Source: Alphaproteobacteria bacterium (lineage in GTDB: Bacteria > Pseudomonadota > Alphaproteobacteria > Micavibrionales > Micavibrionaceae). From it: a stretch of 40,532 bases of DNA. The stretch is taken from positions 1 to 40,532 of the forward strand of contig JAJOJU010000005.1 in NCBI GenBank assembly GCA_021208265.1. Reading direction: 5' to 3'. The translations under genes and the position numbers were made by a program. Shown piece after piece: positions 17,501-26,951 of this stretch; positions within the stretch are counted from its first letter, which is position 1, and every line of letters starts with the position of its first letter. Under the pieces are notes generated by a model. It ran no database searches and was not told the origin of the DNA. It was given only the letters and a program-made list of their open reading frames with translations.

Positions 17501-20500
17501 TAACAAACAGCATTACCTTTGATGTGGCAAATGGCATAATCGATGACGGAAGCGGCTATACATATCAGCTCTCCAATATCGAACAAGTTGACGCCGCAGG
17601 CGGAACACTTGATCTTGGTGGTTTTGGAACAGGTGCTGATCTTGATTTCTCAAACAATAAAGTTAACAATAACGGCTCCAGTTTCTCAGGCTTTGATCAG
17701 TTTATCGGTTCTGGCTACAACGATATAATCCGTGTAAGCAATACAGACCTTTCCGACAGCTCTTACTTCTTCGATGGCACGGGTGGCATGGATACCATCC
17801 GGTTTGACGACATGGGCGGAAGCTATAATTTCGTGGTAGATACCGACAACATTCAAAGCATTGAGATCTTTGATTTCATGAGCAATGGCAGTGTCGATGC
17901 CATCGATTTTGCCGTAAATGCAGAGTTATTCAACGGCCTGGACAGCGGCAACATGATCGATATCAAAATCGATGACACGGATACAATCAAGCTTGATTTC
18001 ACAGCCTATGAAAACAGCGGTCACTTCACCGCCGGCACTACATGGCATGACGGCACCTACTGGGTGCATGAATATAACAGCACCAGCGGTGATGTAGTTC
18101 GTGTAAAAAGCGATAGTTCCGACAGAAGCAACATCCATACCATGGGCGTGGTGCAGCTGGATCTGAATGCTCTTTCCGGCATGACTGATTTCGGACATAT
18201 CATTGCCGGCAATTCCGGCATGAATTTTGGTGAAACCATTGCATCGCTGGGCGATACCGATGGCGATGGGTTTGATGATCTGCTGATCGGGCGTGGCAAT
18301 GATGATACGCTAGCTCTTTTCCAAACCCCGGTGAGCGCTAATTATTTCAACGAAGCAGACCTGCTCCGTGAAGCCTTCCAAGGTTATATCGGTGAAGGCG
18401 GCATTCACAGTATCGCTTCCATCGGTGATTTCAATGGCGATGGAAAAGCCGATTTCATCGTGGGCCTGCCTGATTTCAATGACAGCACGAATTACGGCGC
18501 CGCCGTTATCATGGATCAGGACGGCACGATTATTCATGTCATGCATGGCACCTCTTTGGGCGACCGCTTTGGTGAAGACGTAATCGGTCTGGGCGATGTA
18601 AATGGTGACGGGTTTGATGACGTCATGATCAGCGCACCCAATGCTGGTTCCTCCACGATTGTATATGGCGGCGATTCCATCCACAACACAGCCGGCACAC
18701 CCGGAGGCAATATCGACATAGTGGGCCTTTCCAACGGCTCGGTCTTCGTTTTACAGGATGGCACGCTGCAAAAATTCAGCGTTGACGGCAGTGGCATGAT
18801 CTCTGCTGCGACAGATATGAGCTTTAGTATGTCTGGCACCCCGATGGCTGTTCATGCCACAACCACTTATGGCGCTATCGTAGGCAATGACGGCGCCACA
18901 GGTACGGTTATTATCTTTGACAGCAGCAGCGGAACACCTTCAATTGTCGGCACACCCATAAATGTTGCCGGCCTTATGAATGCTGTTGATGTATTTGTTG
19001 TATCCTCCACGCGGGCGCTGGTCATGCTGGATGATGGACAAATTCGCATCGTTGATAATATAAATTCCAGCCCGACTCTTCAGCCCAGCCCTCTGGAAAA
19101 CTTTCCCGCGATGGGTAATCCCGGTGAATTTCTGGGAATCAGCGGATCATATCTTTATGTTCTGCGCGACGATGGCAGCATCAAAAAAATCAACTTTGGA
19201 AACTCACTCAGCGTCCTGACTGACGGTGTCTTGACGACCGGCGTGCTTGATGCGGCAACCATTCCCACCTCCGGCCTGCAAGATATTGTTCTGCGCCCTG
19301 GTGTTCCGCCTACTCTGATGGCCTTATATGACATGGGCGGTCATACGGAAATCCGTGAACTGAATGAAAACGGCAGCCAAACGGGTGTCGTATATTCCTC
19401 TCAGCCCGGCGTGCCCGGTGGCAGCATTCACATGCCGTCTATAGCAGGCGCCACAGAACTGGATTTCAGCAACACACGCCTCGCTGTAAAGACAGATGAT
19501 GGTACAATCACCCGCTTGAATATCAGCGATCCAAGCGCCCCCATCATGGACGGCGTATTTAGAAGTGATTCATTCGATGACACGGCATCACCGGGCCATG
19601 ACGTGATATTTGTGGGCACCGGTAATCAGATGATCGTTATGAATGACGGCAGTATTTCAACAATCGGCAATGATTACGGCGCCACCGATACAATGACCGT
19701 TCCGCCCGATGGCACTATTGCTTCCATCGGTGACTTCGATGGTGACGGCCTTACCGATCTTATCGTTGCCGACCCGAATGGCGATGGTCTTAACATGGGT
19801 ACTGTAACCATCCATTATGGCGGCAGCATCAATATAGGCGGCTATGAAACAGTGATCCACGGCATTGCCGTTGACGGCAGCGACAATGAAATCCCTGTTA
19901 TCAAACTGGGCGATATCAATGGTGATGGTCAAGCTGACTTTGCTATTGCCGCTTCAGGAGAGAACAGTAACAGGGGATATATCCACGTTGTATACGGCGA
20001 TGCCTCAGTGAAAGGGAACGGCATGACAGCCGGCAGTCTGGATGTTAACACATTTACAGGCGCCAATTACGACAAGGGCTTCACCATTCAAACAAACAGC
20101 GACACCTATGCCGCCAGTATCTTCGGGGGCGGTGCCGTGGGCGATTTCAACGGTGACGGCATTGATGATTTCGCCATTGCCTTCAAACGCGAATATGACG
20201 GCGTAGAACATCGTGATGTTGATATTTTCATCCTCTACGGTAGCGATAACCTGGACCCGGACTCACCGCTCTATGACGGTCTGGTGACTATGGACGAGCT
20301 TCAAAACAACGATAACGCCTTCCATATGATCTACCAGATTGATCCGGGGGTTGCCTCCCCCGACAATTTTGATCTGGAGATCACACGTGCTGGCGATGTC
20401 AATGGTGACGGGCTTTATGATCTGGCAATCGGCACGCCGCAGGATAATGGTAACAACGGCGAAGTTATGATCGTTTACGGTCAGACCACAAGCGATCTGG

Positions 20501-21135
20501 ATATCATTCAAATTTCTGATCTTGATCTTTATATCAACGATACCGTTAATGCCTCTGCCTCCGATCAAACGCTGATGGGTGGTCTGGGCAATGATATTCT
20601 AGATCAATGGAATACCGCCTATAGCGACCTTGTCATGCTAGGTGGTGGCGGTGACGATAGATTCATCGTCCGCAATCAGACATTCAACAGCATTGATGGC
20701 GGCAGCGGCCAAAACGATGTCATCGAATTCCAGAGCGGAATAGTTGACCTAACAAGTTTCTCAGGCCATGAGATGTCACGCATCGAACAGATGGTCATGG
20801 ATAGCAGCGGCCAAATAATGACCATCAAGCTCAGCACAATCATGGAAATGCTGAACTCCAGCGATACCGGTAATCTGATCATCAAAAGCAACGGCGGCGG
20901 TAACTACCTGGAGATTGACACGGATCAATCCATGACCAACGTAGCTGATGGCGGCGGTGATGAGACGGCAGCCTCTGTCACACTGGCGCTGGAAGATGTG
21001 TTTGGTGATGGTAATGTACACCACGAAACACGCACCGATGGCGGTACAACATATGAAGACTTCACCATCGGCGGTCACACGATCAGCATCGATAGCAACC
21101 TGATCAACACTATTGTGGTGTCGGACGTACCGTAA
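14520..21135 (+). CDS. Giant type I secreted adhesin-like protein with FecR-like, cadherin-like, RTX-like and FG-GAP regions
   Basis: The reconstructed protein has about 2,204 residues; a C6 run at 14764-14769 has one C too many and splits the first 83 residues off. No Sec signal peptide is present, as expected for type I secretion. In order: an N-terminal module (MYNKGSDGNSS to LFAP); a FecR-like domain (about 120-270, ATVTRMDGTVETIQIGTPIY to VGSIGIRGTIIAGNV); a Q/N/G/P-rich linker (about 315-480); a cadherin-like domain; a VCBS-like domain (TEDTPRSFSAGDFGF); a CSPG-like domain; RTX-like glycine/aspartate loops (DGAGGNDTYD, DGGNGWDTID); seven FG-GAP repeats (about 1235-1980); and a C-terminal region with GGLGNDI and LGGGGDDRF that probably holds the secretion signal. 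AGGGG precedes the ATG. The convergent operon at 21139-28504 supplies the transporter. Attachment to surfaces or prey is inferred. Confidence 0.88.
15463..15960 (+). repeat. Q/N/G/P-rich low-complexity linker region
   Basis: This segment encodes about 165 residues dominated by Gln, Asn, Gly, Pro and Thr, with short runs such as QQQPQQQQQGQQQ and later PPPPE and TPPPNTPP. It separates the FecR-like domain from the cadherin-like domain and should be disordered. A role as flexible or wall-spanning linker is inferred. Confidence 0.85.
18229..20455 (+). repeat. Seven FG-GAP (integrin-alpha-like) repeats, interrupted after the third
   Basis: Seven repeats share a G-D-x-[DN]-G-D-G-x-x-D calcium loop: DTDGDGFDD, DFNGDGKAD, DVNGDGFDD, DFDGDGLTD, DINGDGQAD, DFNGDGIDD and DVNGDGLYD, at about 18250, 18424, 18592, 19735, 19912, 20143 and 20395. 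Seven is the blade number of integrin-alpha propellers. Between repeats 3 and 4 lies an insertion of about 330 residues (about 18718-19700) with its own short repeats of the GTPMAV / DDGQIRIVD / DDGSIKKI type. Confidence 0.85.
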
Positions 21136-21138
21136 TAA

Positions 21139-23385
21139 TTATTTACTGGTTGCGACAAAGACGCCGTCCCAATCTTTCGGCAGGATGGCGTCTTTTAACG
21201 AGTCCGCCCGTTCGGCATAAAGATCGTAGAACATCTCAAGCCGCCTATTCAGCAAGGGCTTGCAAGCTTCACACAATTCCAACGCTTTCTTGAATTCCTG
21301 AGCGCGGTAAGCCGCCAGCATATCGTTATGCATGGTTTTCAGCTTTTGAAACTCATCAGTCTTGGCAAAATCAGCATCCCCAGTCAGGTTAAACACGCGC
21401 ACCGGCTTGGTTTTCCCCTTAACCTGAATAAGGTCCATCTCCAGCACGGCGAAATCAGGCACGGCTTCGGACGTGCTTTCGCCGATCAGGATATTAATGC
21501 CGTAAGTCTTGGTTTGCCCCTCCAGGCGGGACGCCAGATTAACCGCATCCCCCAGCGTGGAATAGGCAAAGCGCTGACGCGATCCCATGTTCCCTACCGC
21601 GCAAGGGCCGGTGTTAATGCCGATCCCGGCGTTAAGCAGCATGGGCGTCTTGCCGATTTCTTCAGCCTTCTTCTTGACCTGCTCGTTAATCGGCACCAAA
21701 GCTTCATCCATCTTCAACGCCGCCGTGCAGGCATGGCGCGCATGGTCGGGATCATCCAGCGGGGCATTCCAGAACGCCATCATCGCATCGCCCATATATT
21801 TATCGATTGTGCCACGGTTGCTCATCACCAGATCCGACATCGGCGTCAGGAAGTCATTCATCAGCGCAATAAGTTCCTGAGGCGTCAACCCTTCCGAAAT
21901 TGTTGTAAAGCTGCGGATATCCGTAAACATAACGGTCAAGTCTTTAATCTCCCCGCCCAGTTGCAGCTTGTCCGGGTCGGATGTCAGTTCCTTCATAAAA
22001 TCCGGGGAGATATAAAGCCCGAAGGCGTCGCGCACCTGCCGCCGCTCGGCTTCCGTGCGGATATATGTCAGGATAGTGGAAACCATAAACACCAGCACTA
22101 ACGCCAGAATGGGGTAGCCAACATCAATCAAAAGCCCGTAAGCTGTAAACCCGTACCAACCGATCATCAGTGCCCCGCCAATAACCAGCATCGTAAATAC
22201 TGACTGGATCACTGCCCCGGCAAAAGGGGCAAGCAAAATAATCACCAACCCCATCGAGAAAATGGCAACAGCCTCCAACCCTTCCGCTTCGAACGAGCGG
22301 CGAAGGTACTTTCCCTGCAATACCTGATCGATAATATTCAGGTGAACCTCCACCCCCGGAATAAAGGGATTAAGCGGCGTGGAGCGGATATCTTTCAACC
22401 CCACGGCGGATGTGCCGATCAGCACGATCTTATCCTTAATCGCTTCGGCTGGCAGCGTGCCTTCTAGAATTTTATGGGCCGATAAATACCAGTCCGGATT
22501 GCTCGGCGCGAAATAAACAAGGAATTCACCGCGTGCATTAGTAGGGATCTCGCGCCCCCCTTTTCCCATTTCAATACCTTTAATGCCGAACCGCGCCGGG
22601 TCCAATTCGGCATAACGGGGGTCACCCAGCAGCACCGACCCTCCGCGCTCCCCATCCAACACACGGATCGTTTCCAGCGACAACGACGGATATACACTCA
22701 CGATTTTAGAACCGGGCCGCGCATGCGCCACCAGCATCGGCACACGGCGGATGATACCGTCCGTATCAGTCGAAACGAAGAAGCTGCCCGACCCGGCAGA
22801 ATATTTACTGATCGGCTTCTGATTTACCGATGCCCCGCGCAAATTGGGAACATAATTTTGAACATCCTTGCCCCGGTAAATACCCGCCTGACGGGGCACT
22901 TGGTCAGTCGTATCATGAGTGAAAGAAAAACCGGTTACGACATTCCCGGCTTCCTTGATGGCCTCACCAAACACTTCGTCATTGCTGGGCATGGCATGCA
23001 GCAGATCGGAAATTTCACCGATATCATCCAGCGCTTCCAAAGCTTCCGCCAGATTTTTGGGTGAATTGCGGTCTTCTTCCGGGAACACAATATCGAATGT
23101 GACAACCTTCGCGCCCATGTCTTTCAGGCGTAACACCAGCTCCGCCAACACCGTACGCGGCCACGGCCATTGCCCGATCGCCTGCTGCGATGCTTCATCC
23201 AGATCGACAATCACAATGTCACGGGAAGCCACGCGCGGCTGCAAAATATTATAGTAATCGAAGGTAAAATTACGAATCTGCTCCCGCCAGCGTGCATGCG
23301 AAAAACTGAGCGCTGTGAGTGTCAGCAAAAGTGCCGTTAATACGATGGCCTGAATCCAGCGGTTTATCAGAAGGCGTTTTAACAT
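21139..23385 (-). CDS. CHASE2-domain class III nucleotide cyclase
   Basis: The 748-residue membrane protein has an N-terminal membrane segment (about residues 11-29), a long periplasmic CHASE2 sensor (about 40-340; IVIVDLDEASQQAIGQWPWP, VVTFDIVFPE, KIVLIGTSAVGLKDIRSTP), three membrane segments (about 365-435) and a cytoplasmic class III cyclase domain (about 475-660). Metal-binding Asp residues are in VMFTDIRSF and KYMGDAMMAFW; the Lys of the latter is the adenine-specifying type, and YSTLGDAVNLASRLE holds the transition-state Asn and Arg, with Ser where class IIIb adenylate cyclases usually have Thr. cAMP is the likely product. About 80 residues of helical, TPR-like sequence follow. GGAGG precedes the ATG, 18 bases after hlyD, so it is the last gene of the secretion operon. 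Its stop lies three bases from that of the adhesin. Confidence 0.92.
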   Translation of the reverse strand: MLKRLLINRWIQAIVLTALLLTLTALSFSHARWREQIRNFTFDYYNILQPRVASRDIVIVDLDEASQQAIGQWPWPRTVLAELVLRLKDMGAKVVTFDIVFPEEDRNSPKNLAEALEALDDIGEISDLLHAMPSNDEVFGEAIKEAGNVVTGFSFTHDTTDQVPRQAGIYRGKDVQNYVPNLRGASVNQKPISKYSAGSGSFFVSTDTDGIIRRVPMLVAHARPGSKIVSVYPSLSLETIRVLDGERGGSVLLGDPRYAELDPARFGIKGIEMGKGGREIPTNARGEFLVYFAPSNPDWYLSAHKILEGTLPAEAIKDKIVLIGTSAVGLKDIRSTPLNPFIPGVEVHLNIIDQVLQGKYLRRSFEAEGLEAVAIFSMGLVIILLAPFAGAVIQSVFTMLVIGGALMIGWYGFTAYGLLIDVGYPILALVLVFMVSTILTYIRTEAERRQVRDAFGLYISPDFMKELTSDPDKLQLGGEIKDLTVMFTDIRSFTTISEGLTPQELIALMNDFLTPMSDLVMSNRGTIDKYMGDAMMAFWNAPLDDPDHARHACTAALKMDEALVPINEQVKKKAEEIGKTPMLLNAGIGINTGPCAVGNMGSRQRFAYSTLGDAVNLASRLEGQTKTYGINILIGESTSEAVPDFAVLEMDLIQVKGKTKPVRVFNLTGDADFAKTDEFQKLKTMHNDMLAAYRAQEFKKALELCEACKPLLNRRLEMFYDLYAERADSLKDAILPKDWDGVFVATSK

Positions 23386-23403
23386 GCTGCCGCAGAGCCT
23401 CCC

Positions 23404-24768
23404 TTATTGCTCCGTAAACGCGCGGTCGCGGGCCCGCAAAAGCGGTTTCATAAGATATTCCAAAATCGAACGCTTGCCGGTAATCACCTCAACATCCGCC
23501 ACCATACCGGGGGTAATCGGCAATGGATTTTCCTCATCACCCAGATAGTTTTTATTGGTACGCACTTCGATCTCGAATGTCACATTGCCTTCCTGATCCG
23601 TCACGCTATTGGCACCAATACGCACCAGATGACCATGTAGCGCACCATATTTTTGCGGGTTATAAGCGGATATTTTTACTTTCGCTTCTTGTCCCAATTT
23701 GATGAAGGCGATTTCGTTCGGCGGCACTTTGGCGACAACCTTCAACTCATCATCCACAGGTACAATTTCAACGAGCCGCATCGCGGGCTCCACCACCCCG
23801 CCGATGGTGGTAAGTGCAATCGAGTTCACAACACCTTCCACCGGGGAACGCAGTTCCGTACGGTCCACCCGGTCACCGATGGATTTCAAATCTTCTTCCA
23901 ACCCGGACATTTCAGCCTCTACCGCGTTCAACTCACTTAAAGCTTCTGAGCGGAATTTATCCCCCTGTCCCTCTCTCTCCCGCCGGCGGATGCCAACTCT
24001 GCCTCCAGCGACAACTGCTTTTGCTCACCCGCCGCGATACCCCCGGAAACATCGGCCAGTTCACGCGACAAACGAATTTCCTCCAGCTTCGGCGCGGCCT
24101 TTTGGCGGACCATTTCCTGCGTAATTTTTAGCTCCTCTTCCAGAAGCTTTTTATTTTCGCGCGAAGCATCCATTTGGCTTTTCAATTCAGCTAAATCAGC
24201 CTCGGCCTTGCTGATTTTCTGATCCAGAATTTCATGGGCATTTGCCAATTCTTTCTGGCGCGATTCATAAAGTGCCTTTTCGTTGCCGGCAATGCGCGGC
24301 GCTTTTTCAGATACCTCGGCGGGCGGCGTATAATCTTCGCCCTTGGCTTCGGCTTCCAGACGGGCTTTCTTGGCGCTTAGCGAAAGGAACTTAGCTTCCG
24401 TTCCCCGCTCTTCCGATGAAAATTGTACATCGCTGATGCGGGCCAGAATTTGCCCCTTTTCAACCAGCTCCCCTTCCTTGACCAGAATTTCCTGTAAAAT
24501 TCCGCCTTCGAGCGATTGTACGACCTGAATTTCGCGCGAAGGAACAACCTGCCCATGCCCGTGGGATATGACTTCCACCTTGGAAAACCCGGCCCAGATG
24601 AAAAACAAAACCACCAGCCCCACGATCAGATACAGCAAAAACAGGGCCGATTTTGCGGGGCGCATATTGGCCGCCGCATCCAGCTCGGTCATGAAATCCG
24701 TATCACGGATATGCATATCGGCAAACGAGTCAAGCAGCTCGGACGGTTTAGGGATTTTTTTTAATCAT
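23404..24768 (-). CDS. Type I secretion membrane fusion protein (HlyD family), two frameshifts
   Basis: This is the periplasmic adaptor between the ABC exporter and the outer-membrane channel. The reconstructed protein has about 454 residues. Its ATG (24766-24768) overlaps the hlyB stop as ATGA; a T8 run at 24755-24762 needs to be T7 to give MIKKIPKPSELLDSFADMHI, continuing in frame. A membrane segment follows (SALFLLYLIVGLVVLFFIWA), then VISHGHGQVVPSREIQVVQS, LEGGILQEILVKEGELVEKG (lipoyl half), a long coiled coil, a second break at about 23961-23980 (corrected to QGDKFRSEALSELNAVE), RTELRSPVEGVVNSI and the C-terminal beta-barrel. Both halves match HlyD/LapC-type adaptors. It is co-transcribed with tolC, hlyB and the cyclase. 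Confidence 0.92.
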
Positions 24769-26951
24769 GTCCGCGCCACCTCGATCTTGCCTTCGGCGAT
24801 GGCTTTGATCACCTCATCGCGCGGACCGTCCATCATAACGCGTCCCTGATCGATCAGGATAAGGCGGTCGACAAGCCCTAACATACTCTGTTTGTGCGTA
24901 ATCAGGATCACGGTTTTATCCTGAATATCCTTACGCACATAATGCGTAAAATTGGCTTCGGCCTGAGAGTCCATAGCATTGGTCGGCTCATCAAACACCA
25001 TAACTTTGGGCTTGAGCAGCATGGCCCGCGCCAGCGCAATCGCCTGACGCTGCCCGCCGGAAAGCCCGGCGCCATGTTCGCCCACCGGCGCGTCATACCC
25101 CATGGGATGACGCGCGATAAAATCATGCACCCCGGCCTTGACGGCGGCTTCCAGAATCAGTGCGTCTGAGGCCTGCGGCACACTGGCGGTAATGTTATCC
25201 CGCACGGAACCGGAAAAGAGGAAAATATCCTGCGATACATAAGCGACATGGCGGCGGATATCAGCCGGGTCCACCTGACGGTAATCCGTACCATCAATAA
25301 AGATCGCGCCGTCATTGGGGTCATAAAGCCCCATCACCAGCTTGGCGATCGTTGTCTTGCCGCTGCCAACACGCCCGATCACCCCTACCTTTTCACCGGG
25401 CAGGATGCTGAAGCTGACATTATCCAGAATTTTACGGTCGATACCGGGATAGCTGAACGACACGCCCTCAAAAGCGATTTTGCCTTTCAAATCGGGGCGG
25501 TGCAGGAATTGTTTTGCCGCCGGTCGCTCCACAGGCTTGGCCATCAACCCTTCCAGCGTTTTCAGGGAAGAGCTGGCCGTATGATAACGCGTCATCAAAT
25601 TGGCAATCTGGCCGATCGGTGAAATGGCCCGCCCGCCGATCATCACCGTAGCGATCAACCCGCCCACGGTCAGGTCGGCTTCCTGCACCATATACATACC
25701 GATCAGCACAATCACGACGGATGTAATCTGTTGCAGGAAGGTGGCAATATTTACGCCCAGCCCCGACACCAGACGGGATTGCTGGCCATAAGCCGCATTT
25801 TCAGCGATGAAATCACCATAGCGTGCGCGGAAACGCCCGTCCGCGCCGATGGATTTAATCGTCTCCAACCCGTGAATACTCTCCACCAGCAGGCCGTGTT
25901 TAGCCTCCGCCGATTGTGTTGATTTTCGCACCAGTGCTTTCAAGGGGAATTGCAGCACCCAGCCCGTGGCAATCACAATCGCCATCAACCCCACAAGCAC
26001 AAACGCCACCGGCCCCGCCACCAGATAAATCACAAACAGGAACAAAAGCGAAAACGGCAAATCAACAAATCCGGTGATTGTGGCGCTGGTGAAGAAATCA
26101 CGCACCGAGTCAAAATCACGCAGCATATTGGCGAACACGCCGCTTGATTTCGGCCGCTCGGAATATTTCATGTTCATGACCTGATCGTAAATCCGGCGTG
26201 CGGCGATCACATCAATCCGCCGACCGGCAAGGTCAATCAGATAGCCTCGCAAAATCCGCATCGTCAGGTCAAACAGGAATACCGTCAGCGCACCAATCCC
26301 CAACGCCCAGCCAGTTTCAATCGCGTTATTTGGTATCACGCGGTCATAAACATTCATAATGAAAAGCGGGCTAACCAGCGCAAACAAATTGATAAACACC
26401 GCCGCCACCATCACCATCATATAGGTGCTACGGTTTTCCTCAATCAGCCCCCAGAACCAGTGACGGTTCATATCCTGCGCATGCACGGAGTCAGGGTTGG
26501 TGAATTCAGACCGCGGATGAATGAAAATGGCGTAGCCCACGTAATCTTCCGCCAGCGCATGAAGCGTAACATCCTTGGTTTCAGCTGTATCGGGAATGAA
26601 AATCCGGGCTGTGCCTTCACCTTTGGAGCGGGACATCAAAACGCAGGCCTGCTCACCATTCAAAATCAGCACGGCAGGCAATACCGCTTCCGGGATTTTA
26701 TTCAGGTCTTCACGTCTTACGATCTGGGTTTTAAGGCCCAGCCGTTCCGCCGCGCTGCAAAACAGATTTGGCCCCATACCTTGTGCGTCATAAGGAAGCC
26801 CCGCTTTAATGGAATCCGCCGATTTAGATCGCCCGAAATGCCCGGTCAGAAACACCAGGCATTCCAGAAGCGGATCTGTGCGGACACCCTCAACAGTGCT
26901 GGCCATGGCATCAGCCGCGTCTTTACTGGGGCTGGCATCGCTTTTATTCAT
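24765..26951 (-). CDS. Type I secretion ABC exporter with a degenerate C39-like domain
   Basis: The 728-residue protein has an N-terminal C39-like domain (about 25-150) lacking the catalytic cysteine context, as in HlyB/LapB exporters that do not cleave a leader; then five to six membrane segments (about 175-450) and an ATPase domain. The ATPase motifs are complete: Walker A GRVGSGKTT (about 530), Q-loop VSQDIFLFSG, signature LSGGQRQAIALARAM (about 631), Walker B VMVFDEPTNAMD (about 651) and H-loop LITHK (about 683). It should drive export of a large C-terminally targeted substrate, most likely the convergent giant protein. Its start overlaps the tolC-like gene by eight bases and its stop overlaps the start of hlyD. 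The frame is intact. Confidence 0.95.
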   Translation of the reverse strand: MNKSDASPSKDAADAMASTVEGVRTDPLLECLVFLTGHFGRSKSADSIKAGLPYDAQGMGPNLFCSAAERLGLKTQIVRREDLNKIPEAVLPAVLILNGEQACVLMSRSKGEGTARIFIPDTAETKDVTLHALAEDYVGYAIFIHPRSEFTNPDSVHAQDMNRHWFWGLIEENRSTYMMVMVAAVFINLFALVSPLFIMNVYDRVIPNNAIETGWALGIGALTVFLFDLTMRILRGYLIDLAGRRIDVIAARRIYDQVMNMKYSERPKSSGVFANMLRDFDSVRDFFTSATITGFVDLPFSLLFLFVIYLVAGPVAFVLVGLMAIVIATGWVLQFPLKALVRKSTQSAEAKHGLLVESIHGLETIKSIGADGRFRARYGDFIAENAAYGQQSRLVSGLGVNIATFLQQITSVVIVLIGMYMVQEADLTVGGLIATVMIGGRAISPIGQIANLMTRYHTASSSLKTLEGLMAKPVERPAAKQFLHRPDLKGKIAFEGVSFSYPGIDRKILDNVSFSILPGEKVGVIGRVGSGKTTIAKLVMGLYDPNDGAIFIDGTDYRQVDPADIRRHVAYVSQDIFLFSGSVRDNITASVPQASDALILEAAVKAGVHDFIARHPMGYDAPVGEHGAGLSGGQRQAIALARAMLLKPKVMVFDEPTNAMDSQAEANFTHYVRKDIQDKTVILITHKQSMLGLVDRLILIDQGRVMMDGPRDEVIKAIAEGKIEVART

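Noticed and set aside
20268-20568. Long open frames on the minus strand through the adhesin gene
   Set aside because: They are shadows of the repeat-rich coding strand, without ribosome binding sites or recognisable domains.
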